This document shows, one piece after another, positions 15,909-24,913 of a stretch of 64,000 bases of DNA. This DNA comes from Streptomyces sp. AC558_RSS880 (lineage in GTDB: Bacteria > Actinomycetota > Actinomycetes > Streptomycetales > Streptomycetaceae), in the NCBI RefSeq assembly GCF_019049255.1, contig NZ_JAGMUJ010000133.1:62001-126000 (forward strand), given 5' to 3'. Numbering within the stretch: position 1 is the first letter of the stretch; each line of letters opens with the position of its first letter. The position numbers and the translations under genes are program-made. Below the pieces are notes generated by a model. That model made no database searches. It was not told where the DNA came from and saw nothing but the letters and a program-made list of their open reading frames with translations.

Positions 15909-17180
15909 CTAGTCCAGGGACCGGTCCACGGACGTCAGCGGCAGGGCGAACAGCATTCGGCCGGACTGGGACCACACGTCGCCGCTCTCCTCCCAGTAGG
16001 ACAGGGATGCCGCCCGGCCGCTCCAGCAGCGGTGCGTCGCGTCCGCGCCGCACCGGACGGGGCGCGCCCCGTCCGTGTCCTGCCGCCACAGTGTGCCGCG
16101 CTCGTCCGGCGTCCCGGTCGTCCGGCCCAGGTACCAGCCCGACCGGTACGACAGCACGCCGCGCACACCGGTCAGTTCCGTCTCGTACACCCCGACCGGG
16201 TCCGTGTCGAGCAGGCCCGCACGCTCCGGCCCGGTGCTGAACGCGTACCGCCACAGCCGGGTCGGCCCGTCCTCGTCCGCGGGCACCGCCTCGTGCGCGA
16301 CCAGACTGTCGGGCGCGGTGCTGCGGTCCAGGGAGATGCCGTCCGGCCGGGGCGCGCCGGCCCCGTCCGTCCGGTAGGAGGCGACGGCCGGCAGCACGTA
16401 CCGCGCTCCCGCCGCCGACCAGCCGCCGGGCACCCGCCCGACCGACGTGCCGTCCACGGTGGCCCGCTGGACCCGTGCCAGGTCGTACACGTACAGCGCG
16501 CTGTCGTCCGCCGGACCCGCGGTGACCAGCAGTTTGTCCTGGTACCAGACCATGCCGGACACGGCGGAGCCCAGCCCGCGGTAGTCGCGGCCGCCGTCCA
16601 CCGGAACGGTCAGCAGGGCCCAGGTGTAGCGGAGGTCGTCCGGGTCGCCGGCGTCCACGAAGGCGACGCGGGCCAGACCGTCCTCGGACGGCGTGCCGGT
16701 GCTGCGGCTCCACCCCGAGAGGATCACCCGGTGCTCGCCCCAGCGGCCGTCGTCGTCCGCGTCCCCGGAGGTGGTGACCGCGCCGGACCGCCAGCCGTCG
16801 GTGTCGGCGCCCGGCCAGCAGTACGCGCGGGTCGCCGCGGGCTCGACCGGCAGGGCCCGCCGGTCGTCGGCCGTACAGTCCTCCGCGCCGCCCAGGGAGC
16901 CGTCGGGATCGGCGAGCACGGAACCGACACCGACCGGCCGGCCCATCCCGTCGGAGAGCCGGTCCAGCGCGTCGCGCGGCACGTGGTGCTCGGTCAGCCG
17001 CAGCGGCGCGGTCTCGGCGGACGCGGTGAGCGGCTTCAGCGCCCCGGGGTCGTCGGCGTCGGTGGCCTGGGAGGCGCTGATCATGGTGGCGGCCGCGGTC
17101 AGCGCGAGGGCGGTCCCGGCCAGCGCCGCCCGCAGCGCCCTGCCGCGCCTGCGCCGACGGTGTCTGCCGCGATGCTTCAT
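15909..17180 (-). CDS. Secreted protein of unknown function
   Basis: A 423-residue protein with a very basic N-terminus (KHRGRHRRRRRGR), a hydrophobic segment (about residues 17-36) and an Ala-rich cleavage region, so it is probably exported. No lipobox or LPxTG is present. The mature part has repeated short strands with GW, YVYDL and RSGWYLGR elements, which looks like a beta-propeller, and Cys residues that could form disulfides. No catalytic motif was recognised. It is monocistronic, with a 19-base inverted repeat 70-88 bases upstream. Confidence 0.7.
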   Translation of the reverse strand: MKHRGRHRRRRRGRALRAALAGTALALTAAATMISASQATDADDPGALKPLTASAETAPLRLTEHHVPRDALDRLSDGMGRPVGVGSVLADPDGSLGGAEDCTADDRRALPVEPAATRAYCWPGADTDGWRSGAVTTSGDADDDGRWGEHRVILSGWSRSTGTPSEDGLARVAFVDAGDPDDLRYTWALLTVPVDGGRDYRGLGSAVSGMVWYQDKLLVTAGPADDSALYVYDLARVQRATVDGTSVGRVPGGWSAAGARYVLPAVASYRTDGAGAPRPDGISLDRSTAPDSLVAHEAVPADEDGPTRLWRYAFSTGPERAGLLDTDPVGVYETELTGVRGVLSYRSGWYLGRTTGTPDERGTLWRQDTDGARPVRCGADATHRCWSGRAASLSYWEESGDVWSQSGRMLFALPLTSVDRSLD

Positions 17181-17249
17181 AACGTCCTCCCGAGACGAGC
17201 CAACTGCGTCCGGTGTTCCGAGGGTTGACCGTGGAGCAGCTGGGGTGGC

Positions 17250-17268
17250 CCGTAGCGGGATGCTACGG
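17250..17268. promoter_or_regulatory. Inverted repeat upstream of the secreted-protein gene
   Basis: CCGTAGC-GGGAT-GCTACGG is a perfect 7-bp-arm repeat in the 199-base gap upstream of the gene starting at 17180. Size and position fit an operator; a leader hairpin is the alternative. Confidence 0.45.
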
Positions 17269-17379
17269 CAGCCGGCCGGCCGGGGAGCGGAAGACCCTGC
17301 AAATATGCGAAACAGCGACCTTCCGAGGCACTCCGGAGCACGTCTGTACGGCCCCGCGCGGTCTTGACGGGCGGGGGAG

Positions 17380-18669
17380 TCAGTCCTCCCGCACCGGCCG
17401 CCGCCGAGGGCCCAGGACCGGGGCCGCCGAGTGGGGGAACAGGCCGTGGGGGTCGTCCGGGAGGACGAGCTCCACCTCGGCGGACTCCGTGAAGCGGTAG
17501 GGGCGGTGGTCCAGGAGGGGACCCAGGTAGCGGCGTACGCGGGACATCTCCGCGCGGACCGTCACCGTGCGGGCCGGGTCGCCGAAGACGTCCCGGGCGA
17601 GGTCCGCGGCACTGCGCCCCGAGCGGTGCACGGCCAGCAGGTACAGCAACTCGGCGTGCCGGGGGCTCAGTTCCCGGGTCCAGGAGCCCGTTCCGCCGGA
17701 CACCTCCACCGACCAGCGGCGCGGCCCCCTCAGGTCCAGCACGATCCGGGTCGCGGCACGTGTCACCGGTTCGTCCGCCGCCCGCACCAGCCAGCCCCCG
17801 GCCAGCGGCTCCAGCGAGCAGCGGCCCAGCGCCGGCAGCCACCGCATGCCCGCCGACACCGACGTGGGCAGCGCCAGCCGCTCCGTGTACGGCATCCCCG
17901 TCACCGCCGCCGTCCACCCCTGCCGGTCCACGACCAGCGCCCGCCCGTCGATCCGGGCCAGCACCGGCGCCGCCACCGCCCGCAGCCGCTCCAGCGACCG
18001 CAGGTGCGTCTCCCGCAGCCGCGCCTCGGCGAGCTTGGCCACCGAGTCGACCCACGCCAGCGTGGCCGGGTGCATCGTCTCCAGCGGCCCGCTCACATCC
18101 ACCACGCCGATCAGCCGCCCGTCGCGGGGATCGGTGATCGGCGCCCCGGCACACGTCCAGGTGGCGTGCGACCGTACGAAGTGCTCGGCGGCGAACACCT
18201 GCACGGGGCGCCGCGTCACCGCCGGCGTCCCCACCCCGTTGGTGCCGACGACCTCCTCGCGCCAGTCCGCGCCGACCTCGAAGCCCAGCCCGTCGGCCTT
18301 GCGCAGCACCGGCGCGCTGCCCTCCCGCCACAGCACCCGGCCCTCCTCGTCGGCCACCACCATGATGTGGTGGGCGACGTCCGCGACCGACAGCAGCCCC
18401 TCCCGCAGCACCGGCAGCACCTGCCGCAGCGTCGACGACTCCCGCCGCCGCTGCACCTCCTCCCAGGACAGCAGCCCACTGCGGAAGTCGTGGTCCGGGT
18501 CCACACCACTGCGCAGCATCCGCTCCCAGGACTGCCCGATCACCGGGCGGGGAGCCACGGGCGCACGCTGCCCGGAGAGCGCGGCGGAGCGGACCTCGTC
18601 GAGCACCCGCGCCGCACGCGCCGTGTCGACGGCGGCCAGCTGCGTCACGTCCATCGGCGAGAGCGCCAC
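17380..18669 (-). CDS. GAF-domain transcriptional regulator, AcoR-like without AAA domain
   Basis: A 429-residue protein. Residues 80-210 form a GAF domain with the AcoR-type motif 'EVVGTNGVGTPAVTRRPVQVFAAEHF' and 'GAPITDPRDGRLIGVVDVSGP'. The last 110 residues resemble a winged helix ('SPRHAELLYLLAVH', 'AADLARDVFGDPARTVTVRAEMSRVRRYLG'), replacing the sigma-54 AAA and Fis domains of true AcoR, as expected in actinomycetes that lack sigma-54. It likely senses a small metabolite and controls an alcohol, aldehyde or acetoin catabolic gene. None is adjacent on the same strand; the neighbour at 18912 encodes an acyl-CoA dehydrogenase. Confidence 0.82.
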   Translation of the reverse strand: MALSPMDVTQLAAVDTARAARVLDEVRSAALSGQRAPVAPRPVIGQSWERMLRSGVDPDHDFRSGLLSWEEVQRRRESSTLRQVLPVLREGLLSVADVAHHIMVVADEEGRVLWREGSAPVLRKADGLGFEVGADWREEVVGTNGVGTPAVTRRPVQVFAAEHFVRSHATWTCAGAPITDPRDGRLIGVVDVSGPLETMHPATLAWVDSVAKLAEARLRETHLRSLERLRAVAAPVLARIDGRALVVDRQGWTAAVTGMPYTERLALPTSVSAGMRWLPALGRCSLEPLAGGWLVRAADEPVTRAATRIVLDLRGPRRWSVEVSGGTGSWTRELSPRHAELLYLLAVHRSGRSAADLARDVFGDPARTVTVRAEMSRVRRYLGPLLDHRPYRFTESAEVELVLPDDPHGLFPHSAAPVLGPRRRPVRED

Positions 18670-18911
18670 CGGTCGGTCCTCCAGGAAGAAAGCTGTCGGG
18701 ACTCATACTGCCGTCTGCCCCGGGGTCGAACGCCCGGTACGGCCACGGCGACAACAAGTTGCAACCCCTTGCAACCCTGGTGAAGAGCCCTCGGCTGTCC
18801 GAAACTTGAGCGACGCCGTCCCGAGCGGCGTCCACGGCTCGTAAGGGGCCTGTGCGGCGGGGGTGGTGCCGTGTCGGCGCAGCACCACCCCCGCGTCGCG
18901 CCCGCCGCCGC

Positions 18912-20546
18912 TCAGGACACCGGCCGGGCCCGCTCCACCACCGACGCCAGATCCAGCGTGTGCGGCAGCGTCCCGAACGCCGCGCCCCCGTCCCCGCCCA
19001 GCCGCGCCGCGCAGAACGCGTCCGCCACCTCCGGCGGCGCGTACCGCACCAGCAGCGACCCCTGGAGCACCAGCGCGAGGCGCTCCGTCAGCCGTCGCGC
19101 CCGCCCCTCGACGCCCTCCAGGTCCGCCAGTTCGGTCAGCAGGTCCTTGATCGCGCCGTCCAGCCGGTGATCCGCCCCCCGCGCCTGCCCGACCTCCCGC
19201 AGGTACGCGTCCAGCGCCTGCGGCTCCCGGCGCAGCGCCCGCAGCACGTCCAGCGCCTGGACGTTCCCCGCGCCCTCCCAGATGGAGTTCAGCGGCGACT
19301 CCCGCACCAGCCGGGGCATCCCCGACTCCTCGACGTACCCGTTGCCGCCCAGGCACTCCGCCGCCTCCACCGCGAGCGGCGCGCACCGCTTGGTCACCCA
19401 GTACTTCGCCGCCGGCACCGAGATCCGCAGCAGCGCCCGCTCCTGCTCGCCGCCGTCGTCGTACGCCGCCGCCAGCCGCAGCGCCAGCGTGGTGGCCGCC
19501 TCCGACTCCAGCGCCAGATCGGCCAGCACGTTGCGCATCAGCGGCTTGTCGACGAGCTTCCCGCCGAACGCCTCCCGGTACGCGCAGTGGTGCACCGCCT
19601 GCGCCACGGCCTGCCGCATCAGCCCCGCCGAACCCAGCACGCAGTCCAGCCGGGTCGCCGCCACCATCCCGATGACGGTGCGCACCCCGGCCCCCTCCTC
19701 CCCGACCCGGCGCGCCCACGTCCCGTCGAACTCGACCTCGGCGGAGGCGTTGGACCGGTTGCCCAGCTTGTCCTTGAGCCGCTGGATCAGGAACACGTTG
19801 CGCGTGCCGTCCTCCAGCACCCGCGGCACCAGGAAACACGTCAGACCCCCGGGCGCCTGCGCCAGCACCAGGAAGGCGTCCGACATCGGCGCCGAGCAGA
19901 ACCACTTGTGCCCGGTCAGCTCGTACGCGCCGTCCTCGGCCAGCGGCCGCGCCGCCGTCGTGTTCGCCCGTACGTCGCTGCCGCCCTGCTTCTCCGTCAT
20001 GCCCATCCCGAACAGGGCACCGGGCTTCCGACCGGGGGGCCGCAGGGCACGGTCGTAGATCGTCGACGTCAGCCGCGGCTCCCACTCCGCCGCCAGGACC
20101 GGGTCCGTGCGCAGCGCGGGGACCGCCGCGTGGGTCATCGACAGCGGGCAGCCGTTGCCGGCCTCGACCTGCGTCCACACCACGAACGCCGCCGCCCGCC
20201 GCACATGCCCGCCCTGCCGCCCCCAGGCCGCCGTCAGCCCCGCCGAGACGCCCTTGCCGAGCAGCCGGTGCCAGGACGGATGGAAGTCGACCTCGTCGAT
20301 CCGGTGACCGTAGCGGTCGTGGGTGCGCAGCCGCGGCGGATTCTCGTTGGCCAGCACCCCCCACTCCTGCACCTGCGCGGACCCGGCGGTCCGCCCCAGC
20401 CCCGACAGCTCGGAGAGGCCCTCGTCCCGCACGTCCGGCGCCAGATGCCGCTCGACCGCCTCCACCAGCGCCCGGTCGGCGCCGAACGCGTCGTACTGAA
20501 CCAGCGGGGGAGCCTGGTTGGTCACGCTGTGCGTGGTGCCTGCCAT
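18912..20546 (-). CDS. Acyl-CoA dehydrogenase, AidB-like
   Basis: A 544-residue flavoprotein, the length of the AidB subgroup rather than the usual 380. 'FGMGMTEKQGGSDVRANTT' and 'GHKWFCSAPMSDAFLVLA' are flavin-contacting strands; 'ECLGGNGYVEESGMPRLVRESPLNSIWEGAGNVQALDVLRAL' holds the AidB-type EGAGN segment near the active site. AidB relatives bind DNA and are linked to alkylation stress, while others oxidise isovaleryl-type CoA esters; the sequence does not decide. Start ATG 20546 (MAGTTHSVTN) matches the family N-terminus; the frame stays open far upstream but that part is antisense to the YihY gene. Confidence 0.87.
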   Translation of the reverse strand: MAGTTHSVTNQAPPLVQYDAFGADRALVEAVERHLAPDVRDEGLSELSGLGRTAGSAQVQEWGVLANENPPRLRTHDRYGHRIDEVDFHPSWHRLLGKGVSAGLTAAWGRQGGHVRRAAAFVVWTQVEAGNGCPLSMTHAAVPALRTDPVLAAEWEPRLTSTIYDRALRPPGRKPGALFGMGMTEKQGGSDVRANTTAARPLAEDGAYELTGHKWFCSAPMSDAFLVLAQAPGGLTCFLVPRVLEDGTRNVFLIQRLKDKLGNRSNASAEVEFDGTWARRVGEEGAGVRTVIGMVAATRLDCVLGSAGLMRQAVAQAVHHCAYREAFGGKLVDKPLMRNVLADLALESEAATTLALRLAAAYDDGGEQERALLRISVPAAKYWVTKRCAPLAVEAAECLGGNGYVEESGMPRLVRESPLNSIWEGAGNVQALDVLRALRREPQALDAYLREVGQARGADHRLDGAIKDLLTELADLEGVEGRARRLTERLALVLQGSLLVRYAPPEVADAFCAARLGGDGGAAFGTLPHTLDLASVVERARPVS

Positions 20547-20624
20547 GTCCACGAACGTACCCCGCGCTACGCCGGCCTCACCCGCCGATCCGGCCTGAGG
20601 GTGAGTGCGACCTGGTACGACGGA

Positions 20625-20630
20625 TACCTT
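20625..20630 (+). promoter_or_regulatory. -10 box of the YihY gene
   Basis: TACCTT ends six bases before the GTG start at 20637, consistent with a leaderless transcript. It lies in the 90-base divergent gap shared with the acyl-CoA dehydrogenase gene. Confidence 0.45.
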
Positions 20631-20636
20631 TAGGTC

Positions 20637-21782
20637 GTGCAGCCAGCAAGTGAATCCCCCGACGCGCCCTCCGGTCGCCTCCACCGGGCCCGGGCCCTCT
20701 ACCGGAACGTCTCCAAACGCAGGACCGCCTGGCTGCTGCTGAAGGACACCGTCAACTCGTGCATGGAGTACCGCATCCTGGGCCTGGCGGCCGAGGCGGC
20801 GTTCTTCACGCTGCTGTCGGTGCCCCCGCTGCTGCTCAGCATGATCGGCCTCCTCGGCTACGTCGACGCCTGGACCGGCGCCGACACCATCCAGAGCCTG
20901 CAGCGCAACCTCCTGGACGCCTCGCGGACGGTGCTGTCCGACCGGGGCGTGAAGGAGATCGCGGAGCCGATCCTGCGGGACGTCACCAAGGGCGGCCGGC
21001 CCGACGTGATCTCCCTCGGCTTCCTGATCGCCGTGTGGTCGGGCTCCCGCGCGGTGAACGTCTTCATCGAGACCATCACCGTCATGTACGGCCTCGACGG
21101 CGTGCGGGGCATCGTCAAGACCCGGCTGCTGGCCTTCCTGCTGTTCATCGTGGCCCTGCTGATCGGCTCCGTCGCGCTGCCGCTGATGGTGGCGGGACCG
21201 GACGCGGTCGTCCGGGTGGTGCCCTGGTCGACGACGCTCGTCCAGGTCCTGTACTGGCCGGTCGTGATCCTGCTCTCCGTCGCCTTCCTGACCACGCTGT
21301 ACCACGTCTCCGTGCCCGTGCGCTCCCCGTGGATCGAGGACGTGCCCGGCGCGCTGATCGCCCTCGCCATGTGGGTGCTCGGCAGCTTCCTGCTGCGGCT
21401 CTACCTCACCAACACCGTCGAGGGCCCCACCATCTACGGCTCCCTCGCCGCCCCCGTCGCCGTCCTGCTGTGGATCGGTGTGGCCGCGTTCGCCGTGCTC
21501 GTCGGCGCCGCGGTCAACGCGGCCATCGACCGGGTCTGGCCGGCCGCCGCGACGGCCGCGGCCCGCGAGGCCAACGAGCGGCTGCGGCAGGCGCAGGTCG
21601 CCGAGTACGTCGCCCGCACCGCCGCGGCCGGCGAGGCCGACCCCGACATGCCCTCCGAGTTCCCCGAGCGCTGGTCCCGCTTCCTGCCCCCGGAGGACGT
21701 CACGGCCCGGCTGCGCACGCAGGTGAAGTCCACGCACCACCACCCCCGAAACGGCGAGGGCCCGACCCACGAAGGCGAGTAA
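20637..21782 (+). CDS. YihY/BrkB family inner-membrane protein
   Basis: A 381-residue membrane protein. A cytoplasmic N-terminus of about 60 residues is followed by six hydrophobic segments with the family pattern 'GLAAEAAFFTLLSVPPLLLSMIGL', 'WSGSRAVNVFIETITVMYG' and 'IYGSLAAPVAVLLWIGVAAFAVLVGAAVNAAI'. A charged C-terminal tail ends in a His/Gly-rich stretch. The family was once annotated as RNase BN; that assignment was withdrawn and the function remains unknown. The GTG start is supported by the -10 box directly upstream. A large nested inverted repeat follows and likely terminates it. Confidence 0.86.
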   Translation: MQPASESPDAPSGRLHRARALYRNVSKRRTAWLLLKDTVNSCMEYRILGLAAEAAFFTLLSVPPLLLSMIGLLGYVDAWTGADTIQSLQRNLLDASRTVLSDRGVKEIAEPILRDVTKGGRPDVISLGFLIAVWSGSRAVNVFIETITVMYGLDGVRGIVKTRLLAFLLFIVALLIGSVALPLMVAGPDAVVRVVPWSTTLVQVLYWPVVILLSVAFLTTLYHVSVPVRSPWIEDVPGALIALAMWVLGSFLLRLYLTNTVEGPTIYGSLAAPVAVLLWIGVAAFAVLVGAAVNAAIDRVWPAAATAAAREANERLRQAQVAEYVARTAAAGEADPDMPSEFPERWSRFLPPEDVTARLRTQVKSTHHHPRNGEGPTHEGE

Positions 21783-21793
21783 GCGGTTCCTCT

Positions 21794-21914
21794 CCCTGGG
21801 GGCTGCGCCCCCAGACCCCCTTCGGCCCTTCGGGCCTCGTCCTCAAACGCCGGAAGGGCTGACTTCCAGCCCTTCCGGCGTTTGAGGAGCGGGGTCTGGG
21901 GCGGAGCCCCAGGG
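21794..21914. repeat. Nested inverted repeat, terminator-like intergenic element
   Basis: A perfect 21-bp stem (21841-21861 with 21867-21887, 5-base loop) is flanked by outer arms CCCTGGGGGC... (21794) and ...GCCCCAGGG (to 21914) that also pair imperfectly. The sequence type, with CTCAAACGCCGGA and GGGGTCTGGGG blocks, is one I recognise as frequent between Streptomyces genes. It separates convergent genes and should terminate both. Confidence 0.75.
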
Positions 21915-21946
21915 ACGGGAAGGGGCGGCGGGGGCGAGGAAACGGC

Positions 21947-22789
21947 TCACGCCTTCCAGATCCCGGCCGCCGCCTCCTCCCGGACGAAGTCCGAGAAGTC
22001 CCGCGCCTCACGCCCCAGCGCCTGCCGCACCCCGTCCTCCACACTCGCGTTGCGCCCGTCGAGCAACGTCCCGAACAACTCCGTGAGGAACGCGGCCTCC
22101 TCCGCCGGCACCCCCAACCCCGGCAGCGCCTCGCCGTAGTCCCGCGCGGACACCGCCCGGTACGTCAGCGGCCGCCCCGTCGCCGCCGCGATCTCCGCGA
22201 CCGCCTCGCCCCAGGTCAGCAGCCGGGGCCCGGTCACCGAGAGCGTCCGTCCCGCGTACCGCTCCCCGCCCGTCACCGCGGCCACCACCACCTCCGCGAT
22301 GTCCCGCACGTCCACGAACGGCTCCGCCACCTCACCCGCCGGAAACACCAGCTCCCCGCGCCGCAGCTCCTCCACCAGCGGCCCCTCGCTGAAGTTCTGC
22401 GCGAACCACGCGGCCCGTACGACCGTCCAGTCCGCGCCCGACGCCCGCAGCGCCTCCTCGGTGGGCAGGGCCTGGTCCTCGCCCCGCGCGGACAGCAGCA
22501 CCAGCCGCCGTACGCCCAGCCCGACCGCCGTGCCGGCCAGCTCGCCGACCGCCTCGGCGGTACCGGGCGCGCCGACATCGGCGGGGTGGACGAGATAGGC
22601 CGCGTCCGCGCCCCGCAGGGCGTCCGCCCACGTCGACCGGTCCGCCCAGTCGAACCCGGTCGCCCGCGACGCCGCCCGCACCGTCAGCCCCGTCGCCCCG
22701 GCGGCCCGCGCCACCCGGCTCCCCGTACGCCCCGTCGCGCCCGTGACGACCAGGGTCATGTCCTTCGTGCTCTTCGTGTTCTCCGTCAT
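21947..22789 (-). CDS. NmrA-like NAD(P)-binding protein (atypical SDR)
   Basis: A 280-residue Rossmann protein with 'LVVTGATGRTGSRVARAA' at residues 12-29, the GxxGxxG dinucleotide site. The later 'FVDVRDIAEVVVAAVTGG' and 'AVSARDYGEALPGLGVPAEEAAF' segments are typical of NmrA/quinone-reductase-type SDRs. No Tyr-Lys catalytic pair is evident, so it may be an NADPH sensor or act on a quinone-like substrate. It diverges from an AraC regulator gene across 81 bases, which is likely its regulator. Confidence 0.83.
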   Translation of the reverse strand: MTENTKSTKDMTLVVTGATGRTGSRVARAAGATGLTVRAASRATGFDWADRSTWADALRGADAAYLVHPADVGAPGTAEAVGELAGTAVGLGVRRLVLLSARGEDQALPTEEALRASGADWTVVRAAWFAQNFSEGPLVEELRRGELVFPAGEVAEPFVDVRDIAEVVVAAVTGGERYAGRTLSVTGPRLLTWGEAVAEIAAATGRPLTYRAVSARDYGEALPGLGVPAEEAAFLTELFGTLLDGRNASVEDGVRQALGREARDFSDFVREEAAAGIWKA

Positions 22790-22870
22790 GCCGTCGAGTC
22801 AACTGCCCCGCGCCGCGAGGAACCATCGCCGAACGGCTCGTTCCCATAAGCCCGCGTCTACGCTGACCCC

Positions 22871-23806
22871 ATGGACGCTCTCACCGGCCTGCTCGAGGGC
22901 CCGCGCGCCCGGGGCGCGTTCATGATCCGGGCGTGCTTCGACCCGCCGTGGGCGATTCGCGTGGAGGACCGCGCTCCGCTGACGGTGATGCTGCTCGTGC
23001 GCGGCGAGGCGTGGATCGTCTCCGACGCCGGGGAGCGGCTGCGCCTGCGCCCCGGCGACCTCGCCGTCGCGCGCGGCCCCGACCCGTACCTCTGCGCCGA
23101 CGACCCGGCCACGCCCCCGCAGGCGCTGATCCTGCCCGGTGGTGAGTGCCACTACCCCGACGGACGCCCCCTCAACGGCGTCATGGACCTCGGCGTCCGC
23201 ACCTGGGGCGACCGGCCGGACGGCGGGACGGTGATGCTGATCGGCACCTATCAGATGCGCGGCGAGATCGGCGGCCGGCTCCTCGACGCGCTGCCGCCGC
23301 TGCTCTCCCTCACCACCGACGTCTGGGACTGCCCGCTCACCCCCTTCCTCATGGACGAGGTCGTGCGCGACGCCCCCGGCCAGGAGGTCGTCCTGGACCG
23401 GCTGCTCGACCTGCTGGTCATCGCCGCGCTGCGGGCCTGGTTCGCCCGCCCGGAGGCGGAGCCGCCCGCCTGGTACCGGGCCCGGGCCGACCCGGTCGTG
23501 GGCCCGGTCGTCCGCCTGCTCCAGGACGACCCCGCCCGCCCGTGGACGGTCGCCGAACTCGCCGCGAAGGCCGGTGTCTCCCGCGCCGCCCTCGCCCGCC
23601 GCTTCACCGAGCTCGTCGGCGAACCCCCGATGACGTACCTCACCGGCTGGCGCCTCGCCCTCGCCGCGGACCGCCTCCGCGACACCGACGACACCCTCGG
23701 CGCGATCGCCCGCCAGGTCGGCTACGGCAGCGCCTTCGCCCTGTCCACGGCCTTCAAACGGGCGTACGGCATCAGCCCGCAGGAGTGGCGGAACCGGGCG
23801 GCGTAG
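22871..23806 (+). CDS. AraC family regulator with cupin domain
   Basis: A 311-residue regulator. The N-terminal half is a cupin_6-type sensor ('LRLRPGDLAVARGPDPYLCADD'), and residues 210-310 hold two AraC helix-turn-helix motifs ('WTVAELAAKAGVSRAALARRF' and 'AIARQVGYGSAFALSTAFKRAYGISPQEWR'). In this subfamily the divergent neighbour is usually the target, here the NmrA-like SDR gene. The ligand is unknown. Confidence 0.87.
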   Translation: MDALTGLLEGPRARGAFMIRACFDPPWAIRVEDRAPLTVMLLVRGEAWIVSDAGERLRLRPGDLAVARGPDPYLCADDPATPPQALILPGGECHYPDGRPLNGVMDLGVRTWGDRPDGGTVMLIGTYQMRGEIGGRLLDALPPLLSLTTDVWDCPLTPFLMDEVVRDAPGQEVVLDRLLDLLVIAALRAWFARPEAEPPAWYRARADPVVGPVVRLLQDDPARPWTVAELAAKAGVSRAALARRFTELVGEPPMTYLTGWRLALAADRLRDTDDTLGAIARQVGYGSAFALSTAFKRAYGISPQEWRNRAA

Positions 23807-23815
23807 CCTGGGGGC

Positions 23816-24505
23816 GTGTACAGGGAGCGGGCGTCACGGCTGACGGGCGCGGTCGTGTGGACCAACAGGCCGTCCACCGGCGGGGAGGGCCGGGTGCTCC
23901 CCGACGGCTGCATGGACCTGCTCTGGCACGAGGGGCGCCTGCTGGTCGCGGGCCCCGACACCCACGCGCACCTCACCGGAGGCCGGCCGGGCACCTGGGC
24001 GGGCGTCCGCTTCCGTCCCGGCACCGCGCCCGCGCTGCTGGGCGTACCCGCCCACGAACTGCGCGACCGCCGCGTCGCCCTGTCCGACCTGTGGCCGGCG
24101 GCCGACGTCCGCCGGATGACCGCCCGCGTCAACGCGGCGGACGATCCGGCACACGGCCTGGAGGACCTGGCCCTGCGCCGGGCGGCGGAGACGCCCCCGC
24201 CCGACCCTCTGCTCGGCCTTCTCGTGGCAGCCCTCGACACGGGCCGCCCGGTCGCCGCGACCGCCGACGAACTGGGCCTGGGCGCCCGCCAGCTGCACCG
24301 CCGCTCGCTGGCCGCGTTCGGCTACGGCCCGAAGACCCTGGCCCGCATCCTCCGGATGCGCCGCGCCCTCGCCCTGGCCCGGGCGGGCGTCCCCCTCGCG
24401 GAGACGGCCGCCCGGACCGGTTACGCGGACCAGGCCCACCTCTCCCGCGAGGTACGGGGCTTGACGGGCCTGCCGCCGGGCGGGCTACTGACCGCTCACG
24501 GGTAG
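23816..24505 (+). CDS. AraC family regulator, short
   Basis: A 229-residue protein starting at GTG nine bases after the preceding AraC gene, so probably co-transcribed. The N-terminal part ('VLPDGCMDLLWHEGRLLVAGPDTHA') is the DUF6597-type sensor found in a group of short AraC proteins. The C-terminus has the two helix-turn-helix units ('TADELGLGARQLHRRSLAAFGYGPKTLARILRMRRAL', 'AARTGYADQAHLSREVRGL'). Its last 21 bases overlap the convergent VOC gene, a possible target by analogy with other pairs. Confidence 0.83.
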   Translation: MYRERASRLTGAVVWTNRPSTGGEGRVLPDGCMDLLWHEGRLLVAGPDTHAHLTGGRPGTWAGVRFRPGTAPALLGVPAHELRDRRVALSDLWPAADVRRMTARVNAADDPAHGLEDLALRRAAETPPPDPLLGLLVAALDTGRPVAATADELGLGARQLHRRSLAAFGYGPKTLARILRMRRALALARAGVPLAETAARTGYADQAHLSREVRGLTGLPPGGLLTAHG

Positions 24506-24889
24506 CGGCGCGAACAGGTCCACCCCGTTGCCGTCCGGATCGAGGAGGACGGCGTACCGCTGCCCCCACACCGCGTCCCACGGCTTGAGCTCGGAACGGC
24601 TCCCGGCGTCGACCATCTCCGCGAAGAGCGTGTCGACCTCCGCGGGGCTGTCGCACCGCAGCGCCAGGGAGGTCCTGCCCCCGCCCGACGGCGGCTCCCA
24701 TTCCGTGTGGAAGGACCGGACCACCTCCTCCGTGTCCAGCAACAGCCGCAGTCCGCCCGGCAGTTCGGCCTCCACGTGTCCCTGTTCCTCGGCCCCCTCC
24801 GGGAAGGCGAACCCGAGTCGCCGGTAGAAGGCGACGGAGGCGGCCATGTCGGAGACGACCAGCCCGATGGCATCGAATCGTGCACTCAT
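24485..24889 (-). CDS. VOC family (glyoxalase/bleomycin-resistance fold) protein
   Basis: A 134-residue protein made of two beta-alpha-beta-beta-beta modules: 'IGLVVSDMAASVAFYRRLGFAFP' opens the first, and 'YAVLLDPDGNGVDLFAPLP' closes the second. The E/H metal positions are only partly recognisable. It may be a dioxygenase-like, isomerase or binding protein. ATG 24889 is chosen over 24898 because the family starts directly with the first strand. It overlaps the AraC gene end by 21 bases on the opposite strand. Confidence 0.8.
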   Translation of the reverse strand: MSARFDAIGLVVSDMAASVAFYRRLGFAFPEGAEEQGHVEAELPGGLRLLLDTEEVVRSFHTEWEPPSGGGRTSLALRCDSPAEVDTLFAEMVDAGSRSELKPWDAVWGQRYAVLLDPDGNGVDLFAPLPVSGQ

Positions 24890-24913
24890 GCGGCCCACCG
24901 TAGGGCCGCGCCC

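Noticed and set aside
20547..21770. Upstream extension of the acyl-CoA dehydrogenase frame to 952 residues
   Set aside because: The added part is antisense to the YihY gene and has no dehydrogenase similarity; the family N-terminus begins at 20546.
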